The notes: generated from the letters alone by a model not told the origin. A stretch of DNA of 24,719 nucleotides from Oscillospiraceae bacterium (GCA_009785015.1 WQXD01000024.1:1-24719); one strand, 5' to 3'. Numbered from the stretch's first letter, positions 16,851 through 24,632 are shown. Program-made: numbers and translations.

Positions 16851-17855
16851 TTATAACGGCGCGTGAAACAAAGCAAGTGTGTTTTCGGCGGAGACGTCAG
16901 GCTTGATGTGATGATCCGGCCCTAAGATATATCCGCCGTCTTCGCCCAAGACCCTCATGCAATATAACGCTTCTTCACGCACTTTCTCAGGGGTGTTATA
17001 CGGTAAAAATTGCGTATTGACCCCGCCGAAAAATGTGATATCTTTTCCGTATTCCTGTTTCAGCTTTTCGGGCGAAACAGGCAATGTGTGAAGCTGTACC
17101 GTCTCCCATACATTTATCCCAATGTCGATTAGATCTGGCAATATGCTTGTGATATCGCCGCACGAATGGAACCAGGCCGGCTTGCCGTATTTTTTGCCAA
17201 GGTCACAAAACGCGCGGAATATGTTCTTGTAATACTTGCGCCACAAAGCAGGGTCAAACATCATTCCTCTTTGCGTCCCGACGTCGTCCCCGAAATAAAA
17301 AATATCCAAATCGTCGCCGAGCGCTTTTATATAATTTTCACAAAAACGGTAGCTGTGTTCAAAAATCATTTCCAGCGAGGCCTCGAATACTTTTGTGTCT
17401 GTAAGCATTCGCATCATACATTCTTCCATGCCGAATAAACTGTTTTGGACGCAAAACGGAGCCAGCATATACGGCCCCCTCACCGCGTATTCGCCGGAAT
17501 ATTTACGGGCTTCGGCGGCCTTGGACGCCCAATCGTACAAATCCGGGTTGGGCGTCTTTTTCCTTTTTAATTCCGCCGCGCTCTGTATATCTTGGAGCGG
17601 ATAGCGGTGTGACGTCCCGTAATCGTCATACGCCCCCGACCACCACCATTTAATATCATCGGTTATTTCACCGGTATACCAAGGCGGGAATACGATCCGC
17701 CCGTCTATGCCGAGCAGGGTCAGCAATTCTTCGGAATCGTAATTTACCGGCTTCCCCAATATTTTTTCGCCGTTCTCAACCCGGATCACATCTGTGGAAA
17801 CACGGTCGGTGTTTTTGCGGTGAATAGTGGCAAGCTGCCGTTCTTTATGCGTCAT
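16851..17855 (-). CDS. Uroporphyrinogen decarboxylase (URO-D) family protein
   Basis: The protein has 334 residues and shares the URO-D TIM-barrel fold. Family features include MTHKERQLATIHRKNTDRV at the start, FHSCGDITSILPDLIDIGIN, FFGGVNTQFLPY and GGYILGPDHHIKPDVSAENT. The last segment resembles the metal or active-site regions of corrinoid-dependent methyltransferases such as MtaA/MtbA relatives. No haem genes or corrinoid protein genes are nearby, so methyl transfer or an unknown reaction is more likely than true URO-D activity. The Trp-rich segment PPWYTGEITDDIKWWWSG is notable. The ATG has a GGGGG site, and a TATAAT-like box lies at 17900-17895. It converges with the glycoside hydrolase gene across only 5 bases. 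Confidence 0.8.
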   Translation of the reverse strand: MTHKERQLATIHRKNTDRVSTDVIRVENGEKILGKPVNYDSEELLTLLGIDGRIVFPPWYTGEITDDIKWWWSGAYDDYGTSHRYPLQDIQSAAELKRKKTPNPDLYDWASKAAEARKYSGEYAVRGPYMLAPFCVQNSLFGMEECMMRMLTDTKVFEASLEMIFEHSYRFCENYIKALGDDLDIFYFGDDVGTQRGMMFDPALWRKYYKNIFRAFCDLGKKYGKPAWFHSCGDITSILPDLIDIGINVWETVQLHTLPVSPEKLKQEYGKDITFFGGVNTQFLPYNTPEKVREEALYCMRVLGEDGGYILGPDHHIKPDVSAENTLALFHAPL

Positions 17856-17993
17856 ATAAATTTACCCCCTTGTTTTTTTGTTTCTTTGCCCATTATTATA
17901 CGCGAAAGCGAAAATAAATTAAAGGGGTTTTTGTGAATTTTCAGTGATATATACGGAGGATTGAACTGATAAGCAAACTCAGTACCAAAAAGA

Positions 17994-18020
17994 GGTTGTA
18001 CGTCACAATGACGTACAACC
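17994..18020. repeat. Perfect 12-bp inverted repeat (strong hairpin)
   Basis: GGTTGTACGTCA (17994-18005) is followed by the loop CAA and the exact complement TGACGTACAACC (18009-18020). On the minus strand the stem is followed by TCTTTTTGG, so it could work as a leftward terminator. On the plus strand only A residues follow, so it would not terminate rightward transcripts. It sits 82 bases before the kinase gene, in a gene-free interval of about 250 bases, and may instead be part of a dispersed intergenic repeat. Confidence 0.75.
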
Positions 18021-18102
18021 AAAAATCGAATCTACGGCGCTACGGCTTGCGGAGTGTGTCGCAAATCAATGACAGCATTAAAAGAACGGGGGTTATTATA
18101 GT

Positions 18103-18648
18103 ATGGATAAAGGCAAAATAATATATCTTGAGGGAGTGTCAAGTTCAGGGAAAACAACACTGGCAAGAACCTTGCAAACGCGGTTGCCGGAACCTTTTTT
18201 CCTGCTCTCCGGCGATATGTTTTGGGAAATGAGTCCAAACAATGGAATAAAGCCGACAATTTATGAAAGTAATGTGATATTTTCCAAAGTTGATTTGATA
18301 ACACGCAATACATTAAAATTATTTTCAGATTTAGGAATTGATTTTATAATTGATTTTGTGCCTGTAAGGGGAGGCTTTACTAAAATTCTTTATGAAAATC
18401 CTGTCTTATATGTCAACGTATTTTGCCCGATAGAAGAATTGCGCCGCAGGGAAAAAGAGCGCGGCGACCGACAAATCGGTCTGGCTGAAAGTCAGCTTGA
18501 CGAAATGTTTCCACAGGCTGAATATGATATAACCGTAGATACATTCAACAACACACCGGAAGAATGTGCCGATAAAATTATAGAATTATTGGATTATCCC
18601 GAGAAGTTTACAGCGTTCAGGAATCTTTGGGCACAATGTTCAAAATAG
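18103..18648 (+). CDS. Chloramphenicol phosphotransferase-like P-loop kinase
   Basis: This is a 181-residue protein of the CPT-like kinase family, whose founding member inactivates chloramphenicol by phosphorylating its 3-hydroxyl. The Walker A motif GVSSSGKT is at 11-18. LSGDMFW contains Asp38 at the expected catalytic-base position. The lid-like basic segment ELRRREKERGDRQIGLAESQ and the C-terminal VDTFNNTPEECADKI are typical of the family. Homologues often lack proven drug specificity, so resistance is possible but unproven. The DNA is clearly more AT-rich than the genes to the left (lines starting 18241 and 18301 have 16 and 13 G/C in 60), suggesting separate acquisition. The ATG has only a distant GGGGG. 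It stands alone, convergent with the ABC permease. Confidence 0.82.
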   Translation: MDKGKIIYLEGVSSSGKTTLARTLQTRLPEPFFLLSGDMFWEMSPNNGIKPTIYESNVIFSKVDLITRNTLKLFSDLGIDFIIDFVPVRGGFTKILYENPVLYVNVFCPIEELRRREKERGDRQIGLAESQLDEMFPQAEYDITVDTFNNTPEECADKIIELLDYPEKFTAFRNLWAQCSK

Positions 18649-18701
18649 GCAGTTCCCGTTGCTTTCGGATTTTACTTTTTATTCATATTCTATTCGCCCC
18701 C

Positions 18702-19562
18702 TTACGCAAGGTCGCGTTTTTTAAGGAAAAGATTTGAAACCGCTCCGAAAGCGAACGCTCCGGCTATTCCGGCTGTCAACGAAACAAGCGGCGCTATAAT
18801 AGTTGAATCAAGCGTAGTCCCGAAACTTGCGACCGGATAAAACATCATTCCGAACAGGAACGTGAAAACGATTGTCACCCAAAGTTTGTTTCTGAAAAAC
18901 ACGGCTATGCTCAAAAACAAAGAACAGAATACGCCCATCAGGAGCATTTTTGAAATCAGACAGAATATTAGACCGCCAGCGCCGCTAACGCCCAATTCAA
19001 ACGATTTGCCCGTGAGCGCACCCGCAAGCACCGTTCCGAATACATAGGTGAGAATCATTCCTGCGCCGCTGAGAATCCCGATTGCGCTTTTTGATATAAC
19101 ATAGTCTATCTTTTTGGAATGGACGGTGAAGATATTTTTTACATAACCCGAACTGTAATCGTGAGCCACGAAGATTGCCATAAGCAACCCAGCGAAAATA
19201 TACAGCATATTAATGTTTGCGAAACCCGCCATATCAAACGCGCTGTTGCCGTCTTCTACGGGGGAATAATTTTCCGACGCTTCGATTAGCTGCCATGTGT
19301 AATCGAAAGCGGGCATTTCCGCTTGTGGAGTATTTGCGGCATATTGAGAAGATTGAAAATTTGATTGCGGCGTACCCGTTTCGGCTACCGATAAACCGAG
19401 AACCATTGCCGGAATAATCGCGGCGATTGCAAGCATGATGTAAAAGAGCGGCGTGTGGAACAGCCTGTAAAAGTCGAGTTTAAGCATTGATTTCACCCGG
19501 TTTGAAAAATCCGGTGTTTTAAATTTTTCTTTACTAACTATATTATTATTTATTGCAGTCAT
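18702..19562 (-). CDS. ABC-2 type transporter permease (lantibiotic-immunity type)
   Basis: This is the membrane subunit partner of the upstream ATPase. The ATG at 19562 gives 286 residues. It is two bases after the ATPase stop, has a GGGGG site inside the end of that gene, and is preferred to a start 17 codons further upstream. Six hydrophobic helices are visible at about 30-54, 107-130, 153-178, 188-212, 222-243 and 250-275. The first extracytoplasmic loop is large (about 55-105) and rich in Gln, Ser and Asn. This layout resembles BcrB/LanE/G-type permeases that remove peptide antibiotics from the membrane. Only one permease gene is present. No clear terminator was seen right after the stop. 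Confidence 0.85.
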   Translation of the reverse strand: MTAINNNIVSKEKFKTPDFSNRVKSMLKLDFYRLFHTPLFYIMLAIAAIIPAMVLGLSVAETGTPQSNFQSSQYAANTPQAEMPAFDYTWQLIEASENYSPVEDGNSAFDMAGFANINMLYIFAGLLMAIFVAHDYSSGYVKNIFTVHSKKIDYVISKSAIGILSGAGMILTYVFGTVLAGALTGKSFELGVSGAGGLIFCLISKMLLMGVFCSLFLSIAVFFRNKLWVTIVFTFLFGMMFYPVASFGTTLDSTIIAPLVSLTAGIAGAFAFGAVSNLFLKKRDLA

Positions 19563-19563
19563 T

Positions 19564-20469
19564 TTAATAACCCCCTTTTTTGTTTGACATGATACGCAGA
19601 TAATATTCTTCAAGCCCGATTTTCTTGAACGCTATTTCGTTGACATCTATTTCGTTCGCGTACATCAAGCCGCCGACTTTCGCGCTTTCGGTTTCGTCGT
19701 AAACACGGATTCCCTCATCTTTTTGCTCAATTTCCCTGTATTTTTGCGATAAAACGGAAATAGCTTTTATGTCATTATTCGTTTTTAAAAAAACAAAATC
19801 GCGGCATTCCTCGCTCATTTCGCTTGCTTCCATTTCTTTTATCATAGTACCATTTCTAATGATTCCGTAATGTGTGGCAATTTTAGCAAGCTCACCGAGA
19901 ATATGCGAACTGATGAGAATTGTTACGCCTTCTTCGTGGCTTAATTCTATTAAAGTTTCCCTGACGATTCTCATACCGTCCGCGTCTAATCCGTTGATCG
20001 GTTCGTCTAAAACCATAAGTCGCGGATGACCGAGAAGCGACTGCGCTACGCCGAGCCTCTGTTTCATGCCCAAAGAACATTTGCTGAATTTACGATTGGC
20101 TGCTCCCGTCATGCTCACGAGTTTCAAAACACGCTCAACCTCTGCTTTAGGATTTTTTATATCGAGGTTCAACGCCTGCATCATCAAATTCTGATAGACT
20201 GTACTGTTCGGAAAACAACCGGGATTTTCTATCAAAACCCCCATTCGCGCGCGTACTCCTGCGTCGGTGTAGTGCTTGCCGTACAAACGGATTTCGCCGC
20301 CGCTTGGTACTAAAAGCCCGCATATCAATTTTTCTGTTGTGGATTTTCCCGAACCGTTTTCGCCGATAAATCCGTAAATTGCTCCCTCCGGCACTTTCAA
20401 GTTTAAATTCTGCACGGCAGGGATATTGCGAAAAGTTTTTGACAATCCTGATGTTTCTATTGCATACAT
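19564..20469 (-). CDS. ABC transporter ATP-binding protein (BcrA/LanF type)
   Basis: This is the ATPase subunit that powers the adjacent permease. It has 301 residues starting at the ATG at 20469, which has a GGAGGG seven bases upstream; a TTG five codons earlier overlaps that site and is less likely. The Walker A motif GENGSGKST is at 36-44. The signature is CSLGMKQRLGVAQSLL, Walker B is LMVLDEPINGLD, and the switch His is in ILISSHILGEL. The signature LGMKQR and the 70-residue C-terminal extension are typical of bacitracin and lantibiotic efflux ATPases. Transcription probably starts just upstream, from a promoter bearing direct repeats shared with the response-regulator operon. Confidence 0.9.
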   Translation of the reverse strand: MYAIETSGLSKTFRNIPAVQNLNLKVPEGAIYGFIGENGSGKSTTEKLICGLLVPSGGEIRLYGKHYTDAGVRARMGVLIENPGCFPNSTVYQNLMMQALNLDIKNPKAEVERVLKLVSMTGAANRKFSKCSLGMKQRLGVAQSLLGHPRLMVLDEPINGLDADGMRIVRETLIELSHEEGVTILISSHILGELAKIATHYGIIRNGTMIKEMEASEMSEECRDFVFLKTNNDIKAISVLSQKYREIEQKDEGIRVYDETESAKVGGLMYANEIDVNEIAFKKIGLEEYYLRIMSNKKGGY

Positions 20470-20508
20470 AATTTTTCCCTCCAAAATAATTATTTTGTTT
20501 GTTTGATA

Positions 20509-20556
20509 AGCATATTCTATATTTCATTTGTTTAAGTTTTGTCAGAGAATTGTTTG
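20509..20556 (-). promoter_or_regulatory. Promoter of the ABC operon with three 11-bp-spaced direct repeats
   Basis: Read on the plus strand, TTGTTTA (20528), TTGTCAG (20539) and TTGTTTG (20550) start at exact 11-base intervals. A -10-like TATGCT on the minus strand (20514-20509) is 13 bases from the nearest copy, so the repeats cover the missing -35 region. The same arrangement is found before the response-regulator gene. Helically phased direct repeats overlapping -35 are typical binding sites for OmpR-family activators. Extra TTGTTTG copies at 20495 and 20499 show that the region is generally T/G-rich. Confidence 0.55.
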
Positions 20557-20582
20557 AGAATTATTAATCGTAAAAAATATAT

Positions 20583-20623
20583 AAAAAAACAACCCTCCGT
20601 AATTTTTGAGCCGGAGAGCCGTT
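20583..20623 (-). terminator. Rho-independent terminator of the two-component operon
   Basis: The arms 20612-20623 and 20588-20599 form a 12-bp stem on the minus strand, with a CTCCG/CGGAG core extended by G-T wobble pairs. The loop has 12 bases and a T run follows. It lies 19 bases after the stop of the small membrane protein and just before the ABC operon promoter, separating the two operons. Confidence 0.72.
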
Positions 20624-20641
20624 TATATTTTTATGCTGTTA

Positions 20642-21181
20642 TTAGTGGGTTAAAGCGTTGCCTTTTTCGCAAATCTCGTGCATTTCGTCATACTTCTGTT
20701 CAATGAGCGGCGTTATTTGAATGGTTCGTTTCTTTGAAAATAACTTAAATAAAGAATACGGAATCGACCAACCGATTATGCCCGGTATGCCGAGTAAAAC
20801 ACAGAGCAGTATCATCGGCGGCTCGGCGGTTACGGCAAAGACAGACCCCGCCATGAAAACCGTGCCAATCAAGCCTACCGCAATAGAGTAAACCGTAGCC
20901 GTTTTTATTTTTGATTTTTCAAGGGTTTCTATTTCGTCAATACAGGCTTCAAAATGCTGTTGCAGACGGGTCAATTCCATTTTGTTGAGTATCTTTCTAT
21001 CACGTTTTAATTTCAATATAACCGTACCTCCAAGTTGTCTTTCCTGTACCCCATCGGACAGCCAGCCGAAGTTTTCGTATGCGTCCAAAAACATTGAAGC
21101 CTTGTCGCTTTCAACGGTTAAGGTTTTATAGTCATAACCGACATAATCTTTGCCGCCTTTTGTTACTTCATTATAATTCAT
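20642..21181 (-). CDS. Two-TM membrane protein of unknown function, third gene of the two-component operon
   Basis: I do not recognise a characterised family. The protein has 179 residues. The N-terminal part (about 1-90) is soluble, with DYVGYDYKTLTVESDKASMF and a VILKLKRDRKI strand-turn segment. A short amphipathic helix, TRLQQHFEACIDEIETLEKSK, follows. Two hydrophobic segments lie at about 94-116 and 121-143, and then a basic C-terminal tail with the segment PLIEQKYDEMHEICEKG. The ATG has a GGGAGG site. It follows the histidine-kinase stop by 13 bases and is followed by a terminator, so it belongs to the regulator operon rather than the transporter operon. A role in sensing or in regulating the kinase is inferred from position only. 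Confidence 0.7.
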   Translation of the reverse strand: MNYNEVTKGGKDYVGYDYKTLTVESDKASMFLDAYENFGWLSDGVQERQLGGTVILKLKRDRKILNKMELTRLQQHFEACIDEIETLEKSKIKTATVYSIAVGLIGTVFMAGSVFAVTAEPPMILLCVLLGIPGIIGWSIPYSLFKLFSKKRTIQITPLIEQKYDEMHEICEKGNALTH

Positions 21182-21194
21182 TGTTTTTTCCTCC

Positions 21195-22277
21195 CTATGC
21201 TTCGATTTTTTTATCTTTAACGGGTATGTGGACGATAAATTCAGAGCCTTTGCCGAGTGTGCTTTTCGCGGTTATCGTTGCGCCTGATAATTGGAGTACC
21301 CGGAGCGACAATGCAAGCCCAAGCCCGTTACCCTCCGTCGCGTGTGATGTATCGCCCTGATAAAATTTATCGTAAACGTGTTTTAGTGTCTTTTCGTCCA
21401 TGCCGCAGCCCGTATCGGAAACGGTGACGGTAATTTCGTCTGCCGCCGAAGTCTGCGTAAGCGTTACCGTGCCGCCCTTGTCTGTAAATTTCAAAGCATT
21501 GGATATTAAATTGTTCCAAACAAGTTCCATAAGGCTCTCATCGGCGACAATCGTCGCGCAATCTTCCAAGTCAGCTTCAAAAATGATTTCTTTTTCTTCC
21601 CATATATCCTCAAACTGCAAGGCGCATTCGCTGAGTTGGGCGCATAAATCGTAACGCTCCGGCGCGGGCGGTATCTTCTGCTGTTCAAGCCTGTTCAGTT
21701 TTAAAATATTTGTGATAAGCCCGGACAGCTTTTTTGTGGACTGAATTATACCGGCCACATATTCTTTTCGCTGTTCGTCCGTCAATCGGTCATTTTGCAA
21801 TAATTCCGCATAATTTTGGACAATCGCCAACGGAGTTTTTATTTCATGGGACACGTTTGAAAAAAACTCGGTTTTCAAAGTTTCAATGCTTCCAAGCTCC
21901 GCAACCATTTTATTAAAATCGTGAATCATAACGTCAAGGTAATCCGCTTTGTCTGCAGTATGCGTCGGTCTGACATAAACGGAAAAGTCGCCGCCCGCAA
22001 CGTCTTTTGTCGCTTCTGCCAACAATCGCATAGGACGGTCATAATTTTTCTTAATCTGCCATCGTGTAAATATAGTAAAGCCCGCCGAAATTATTATCCA
22101 AAAAGATATTATGATTACCGCACGGTGAGGGGGGACGGTTGTATAATCAATATGAGAACCTAATAAATAATTTTGTATCGTCATCATTGCAGCCATCACA
22201 AAAAACGTGATGATAAAAATGGCGACGGGAAAATATTTAGCCCTCATAGGACGGCTGACAGACTTTTTCCTTTTCAT
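21195..22277 (-). CDS. Sensor histidine kinase
   Basis: This is a membrane histidine kinase of 360 residues. Two TM helices lie at about 15-37 and 52-72, separated by only about 14 extracytoplasmic residues. That resembles intramembrane-sensing kinases which detect envelope stress or an associated transporter. A HAMP-like region follows at about 75-130. The H box is FFSNVSHEIKTPLA with phospho-acceptor His144. The N box is LVWNNLISNALKF, G1 is SDTGCGM (287-293) and G2 is GNGLGLALS (316-324). All catalytic boxes are intact. The start overlaps the response-regulator stop by 4 bases, implying coupling. It is the likely partner of the adjacent regulator and senses a signal connected with the ABC transporter. 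Confidence 0.9.
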   Translation of the reverse strand: MKRKKSVSRPMRAKYFPVAIFIITFFVMAAMMTIQNYLLGSHIDYTTVPPHRAVIIISFWIIISAGFTIFTRWQIKKNYDRPMRLLAEATKDVAGGDFSVYVRPTHTADKADYLDVMIHDFNKMVAELGSIETLKTEFFSNVSHEIKTPLAIVQNYAELLQNDRLTDEQRKEYVAGIIQSTKKLSGLITNILKLNRLEQQKIPPAPERYDLCAQLSECALQFEDIWEEKEIIFEADLEDCATIVADESLMELVWNNLISNALKFTDKGGTVTLTQTSAADEITVTVSDTGCGMDEKTLKHVYDKFYQGDTSHATEGNGLGLALSLRVLQLSGATITAKSTLGKGSEFIVHIPVKDKKIEA

Positions 22278-22945
22278 TCAAGCACCGCCTTATACCCAAG
22301 CCCGCGCACCGTTACAATCCTGAACCCTTTGCAGACGGAAAACTTCTCCCGTAATTTCGTCACATATACATCAACCGCCCGAAGCGTCGTTTCAGTTTCA
22401 ATCCCCCAAAACTCGTCCATCAGTTGTGAGCGTGAAAAAGTTTTGTTGGGGTAGGACAACAATTTATACATGATATTAAATTCCCGTGTAGTCACAGGGA
22501 TTTCTTCCCCGTTTACCACCACGCTCATAGCGTCAATGTCTAACGTAAGGTCGCCGACTTTTATTTTTCTGTCCATTTCGATATTAGCGCGGCGCAGCAA
22601 CGCCCTGACCCGCAGGAGCAGCTCGTCGAGTTCAAGCGGTTTCACCATGTAATCGTCGATACCAAGCCTGAACCCTTTTTGCTTTGATGGCAAATCGTCT
22701 TTTGCCGACATAAACAGAATGGGTATGTGCTTGTTCACCTGACGCACGGTTTCGGCAAACTCAAATCCGTCAATTTCCGGCATCATTATATCTGAAATAA
22801 TCATATCATATATGTTATTATACATCAAATCGTAGGCTTCTGCCGCTCTCAAACAGCCTTTCGCGTTGAACCCGCTGTCATTCAGATAAGTACAGACGAG
22901 TTGATTGAGTTTTGCATCGTCCTCCAATACAAGTATGTTTATCAT
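22274..22945 (-). CDS. OmpR-family response regulator
   Basis: This is a DNA-binding response regulator of 223 residues. The receiver domain (1-115) has the acidic pocket EDD (8-10), phospho-acceptor Asp52 in SDIMMPEIDG, and the conserved Lys in DYMVKPLELDELL. The C-terminal winged helix (about 125-223) has the family pattern VPVTTREFNIMYKLL-like (here IPVTTREF), followed by RAVDVYVTKLREK and TVRGLGYKA. A GGGAGGC ribosome binding site precedes the ATG. Three 11-bp-spaced direct repeats in its own promoter recur before the ABC operon, so autoregulation and control of the transporter are inferred. Confidence 0.93.
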   Translation of the reverse strand: MINILVLEDDAKLNQLVCTYLNDSGFNAKGCLRAAEAYDLMYNNIYDMIISDIMMPEIDGFEFAETVRQVNKHIPILFMSAKDDLPSKQKGFRLGIDDYMVKPLELDELLLRVRALLRRANIEMDRKIKVGDLTLDIDAMSVVVNGEEIPVTTREFNIMYKLLSYPNKTFSRSQLMDEFWGIETETTLRAVDVYVTKLREKFSVCKGFRIVTVRGLGYKAVLE

Positions 22946-22975
22946 AATTTACAGCCTCCCTTTTTTATTATCTTT

Positions 22976-23023
22976 TCTATACAATAACTTTTAATTGTTT
23001 GTGTTTTGTTTGAACTTTGTTTC
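22976..23023 (-). promoter_or_regulatory. Promoter of the regulator operon with three 11-bp-spaced direct repeats
   Basis: Read on the plus strand, TTGTTTG (22995), TTGTTTG (23006) and TTGTTTC (23017) begin at exact 11-base intervals. The nearest copy is 13 bases from a minus-strand -10-like TATAGA (22981-22976), and no good -35 hexamer is present. The leader to the ATG is about 25 bases. Copy number, period and distance to the -10 match the ABC operon promoter. Confidence 0.6.
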
Positions 23024-23146
23024 TGAATTATTAATTTTGAATATTTTCAAATTTTTATTTGCTCGGACAATCATGAATACAGCCATACGGCTATAACAAA
23101 AAGATAAAAATGCGATAATACCGGAGCGCATAAAAGAGATAATTAC

Positions 23147-23181
23147 AACAAAAGTGCCGCCCTTTTGTTGAAAGAGCGGCA
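23147..23181 (-). terminator. Rho-independent terminator of the sigma/anti-sigma operon
   Basis: On the minus strand, TGCCGCTCTTT (23181-23171) pairs with AAAGGGCGGCA (23165-23155), with one G-T wobble and a 5-base loop. CTTTTGTT follows. It begins 19 bases after the anti-sigma-like gene stop. Confidence 0.82.
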
Positions 23182-23199
23182 TTTGATGTGCAGGTTGCC

Positions 23200-24027
23200 T
23201 CAATCTCCCCAGAAATCGTCGAGATATTGCTGCGCTCTCACAGGGTCGGCAAGTGATATGTCAAGCGGGAGGTCGAAAATCACGCTGACGCCGTCAGATT
23301 CGGGATTGGGCGTCAGCTCCCCCGTTTCTTCGTTGAAAATAAACGCATTGCCAAACATAAATCCTTCAGATATGCCGATATATACGCCTTTGTCTGCAAA
23401 CATTGATATATCATCGCATTCGGTCAGGAGATATTTTACGCCGTCTATGATCGTGGCTTGACCGCCGCCGCCCAATATATGCGAATTGAGCTTAAAGGGC
23501 GGTATGCCCCTTACATAAGGCGAGATATAAAATCCGTGACCTTGTTCCATCAGTTCTTCTTCCGAGAACGGGCTGCCGTCCGCTTTCTGGACTGCAACGA
23601 CGGCGTAGGTGCGCTCGCGCTGTAATCCCGCGCTGTCAAAGGTCCGGTAGTCCGTGATGTCGCTGCCTGAAACAATGGACATCAGCGTGAATATGTATCC
23701 GCCCGCCGTTTGGGAAGCGTTGATATTTATGGCGTTTTCGCTCTCAAATGCCGCGCTGAGCGTGGAATGGCCCAACTTTTCGGCAATCTCGCTCGGATTC
23801 AGCAAATGCCATGCCGCAAATGCGGTAGTTGTTATAATCATAAGTATTATTGCAGCGACGGCGACTGTGCCGAATGAACGCCTGATTGCGGTTTTTTTCA
23901 TAATAACAGATTTCTCCTTGTCTAAATTATTTATTATTTTTTCCAATACATCTCCGCCCGGATTCTCCGTTTCGGAGATTGCGGTAAATTCATTTATTAT
24001 CTTTCGCGTTATGTTTTTGTTTTGCAC
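23200..24027 (-). CDS. Putative membrane anti-sigma factor / sigma-associated protein
   Basis: The protein has 275 residues and starts with GTG at 24027, with a GAGGTG site five bases before it. An N-terminal cytoplasmic part of about 50 residues is followed by one TM helix at about 50-72 (FGTVAVAAIILMIITTTAFAA). A large extracytoplasmic region then contains YIFTLMSIVSGSDIT, RTYAVVAVQKADGSPFSEEEL and a C-terminal FDLPLDISLADPVRAQQYL. This topology and position resemble the DUF4179-type proteins encoded next to ECF sigma factors. The first 19 bases overlap the end of the sigma gene, so translation is likely coupled. Binding and inhibition of the sigma factor by the short cytoplasmic part is inferred. 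I see no HxxxCxxC zinc anti-sigma motif. Confidence 0.72.
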   Translation of the reverse strand: MQNKNITRKIINEFTAISETENPGGDVLEKIINNLDKEKSVIMKKTAIRRSFGTVAVAAIILMIITTTAFAAWHLLNPSEIAEKLGHSTLSAAFESENAININASQTAGGYIFTLMSIVSGSDITDYRTFDSAGLQRERTYAVVAVQKADGSPFSEEELMEQGHGFYISPYVRGIPPFKLNSHILGGGGQATIIDGVKYLLTECDDISMFADKGVYIGISEGFMFGNAFIFNEETGELTPNPESDGVSVIFDLPLDISLADPVRAQQYLDDFWGD

Positions 24028-24581
24028 GTTATCACCTCGTTTTGATTATTTAATTCGGTAAAAACTTCGCCCTTTGCCTTATCTGCGATGTCTTTTTTCT
24101 TCATCTTTTCTATGCTCTCTTTATACCGCCGCGTCACCGTGCCGAGCGGCAGGTTCATCAGCTCCGCGATTTCACGGTGTTTAAACCCGTCAACCGCATG
24201 CAGTATAACGATTTTCCTGTCTTTTTCGGATAAGACGGAAAGAAGCATATTTGCCTCGATTTTATCAAGTATGATATTTTCAGTCTGCGCCGTATCCTGG
24301 ATATCAGCTTCCATATCGTCAAGGCTTGTCATGCGGGAATTTCTTTTGATCATATTTACCGCCTTGTTTTTTGCAATTGTCAAAATCCACGCCCTCGGGT
24401 TCTTGAAAGTACGGTAGCTCCTGGCATTTTCATAAACTGCAATGAAAGTTTCCTGCAAAACGTCTTCCGCGGCGTACCTGTCTTTGCAGAACATAAGCAA
24501 AAAAACGTATATTTCCTTGTTCATTGCATTATACAGCTCTGTCAACGCGTCTTTGTCTTTTCCCGCTATTCTTTTGAGCAT
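24009..24581 (-). CDS. ECF-type sigma-70 family RNA polymerase sigma factor
   Basis: This is an alternative sigma factor of 190 residues. Region 2 covers about 16-84, with AAEDVLQETFIAVYENA and NPRAWILTIAKNKAVNMIKR. Region 4 covers about 110-160, with LSEKDRKIVILHAVDGFKHREIA and the recognition-helix segment LPLGTVTRRYKESI. No region 3 lies between them, as expected for ECF sigmas. The only in-frame ATG is at 24581; the nearest purine-rich site is more than 20 bases upstream, so the exact start is uncertain. The sigma and membrane-protein genes form one operon ending at 23147-23181. Autoregulation is common in such pairs but not demonstrated here. Confidence 0.9.
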   Translation of the reverse strand: MLKRIAGKDKDALTELYNAMNKEIYVFLLMFCKDRYAAEDVLQETFIAVYENARSYRTFKNPRAWILTIAKNKAVNMIKRNSRMTSLDDMEADIQDTAQTENIILDKIEANMLLSVLSEKDRKIVILHAVDGFKHREIAELMNLPLGTVTRRYKESIEKMKKKDIADKAKGEVFTELNNQNEVITCKTKT

Positions 24582-24632
24582 ATCGGATAAATTATTGATT
24601 ACATCACCCTCTTTACTTTAACATTTGGAATT

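Noticed and set aside
18032..18313. Leftward 93-residue open frame overlapping the kinase start
   Set aside because: Overlaps a motif-bearing gene and the intergenic repeat-like segment; no ribosome binding site or domain signal.
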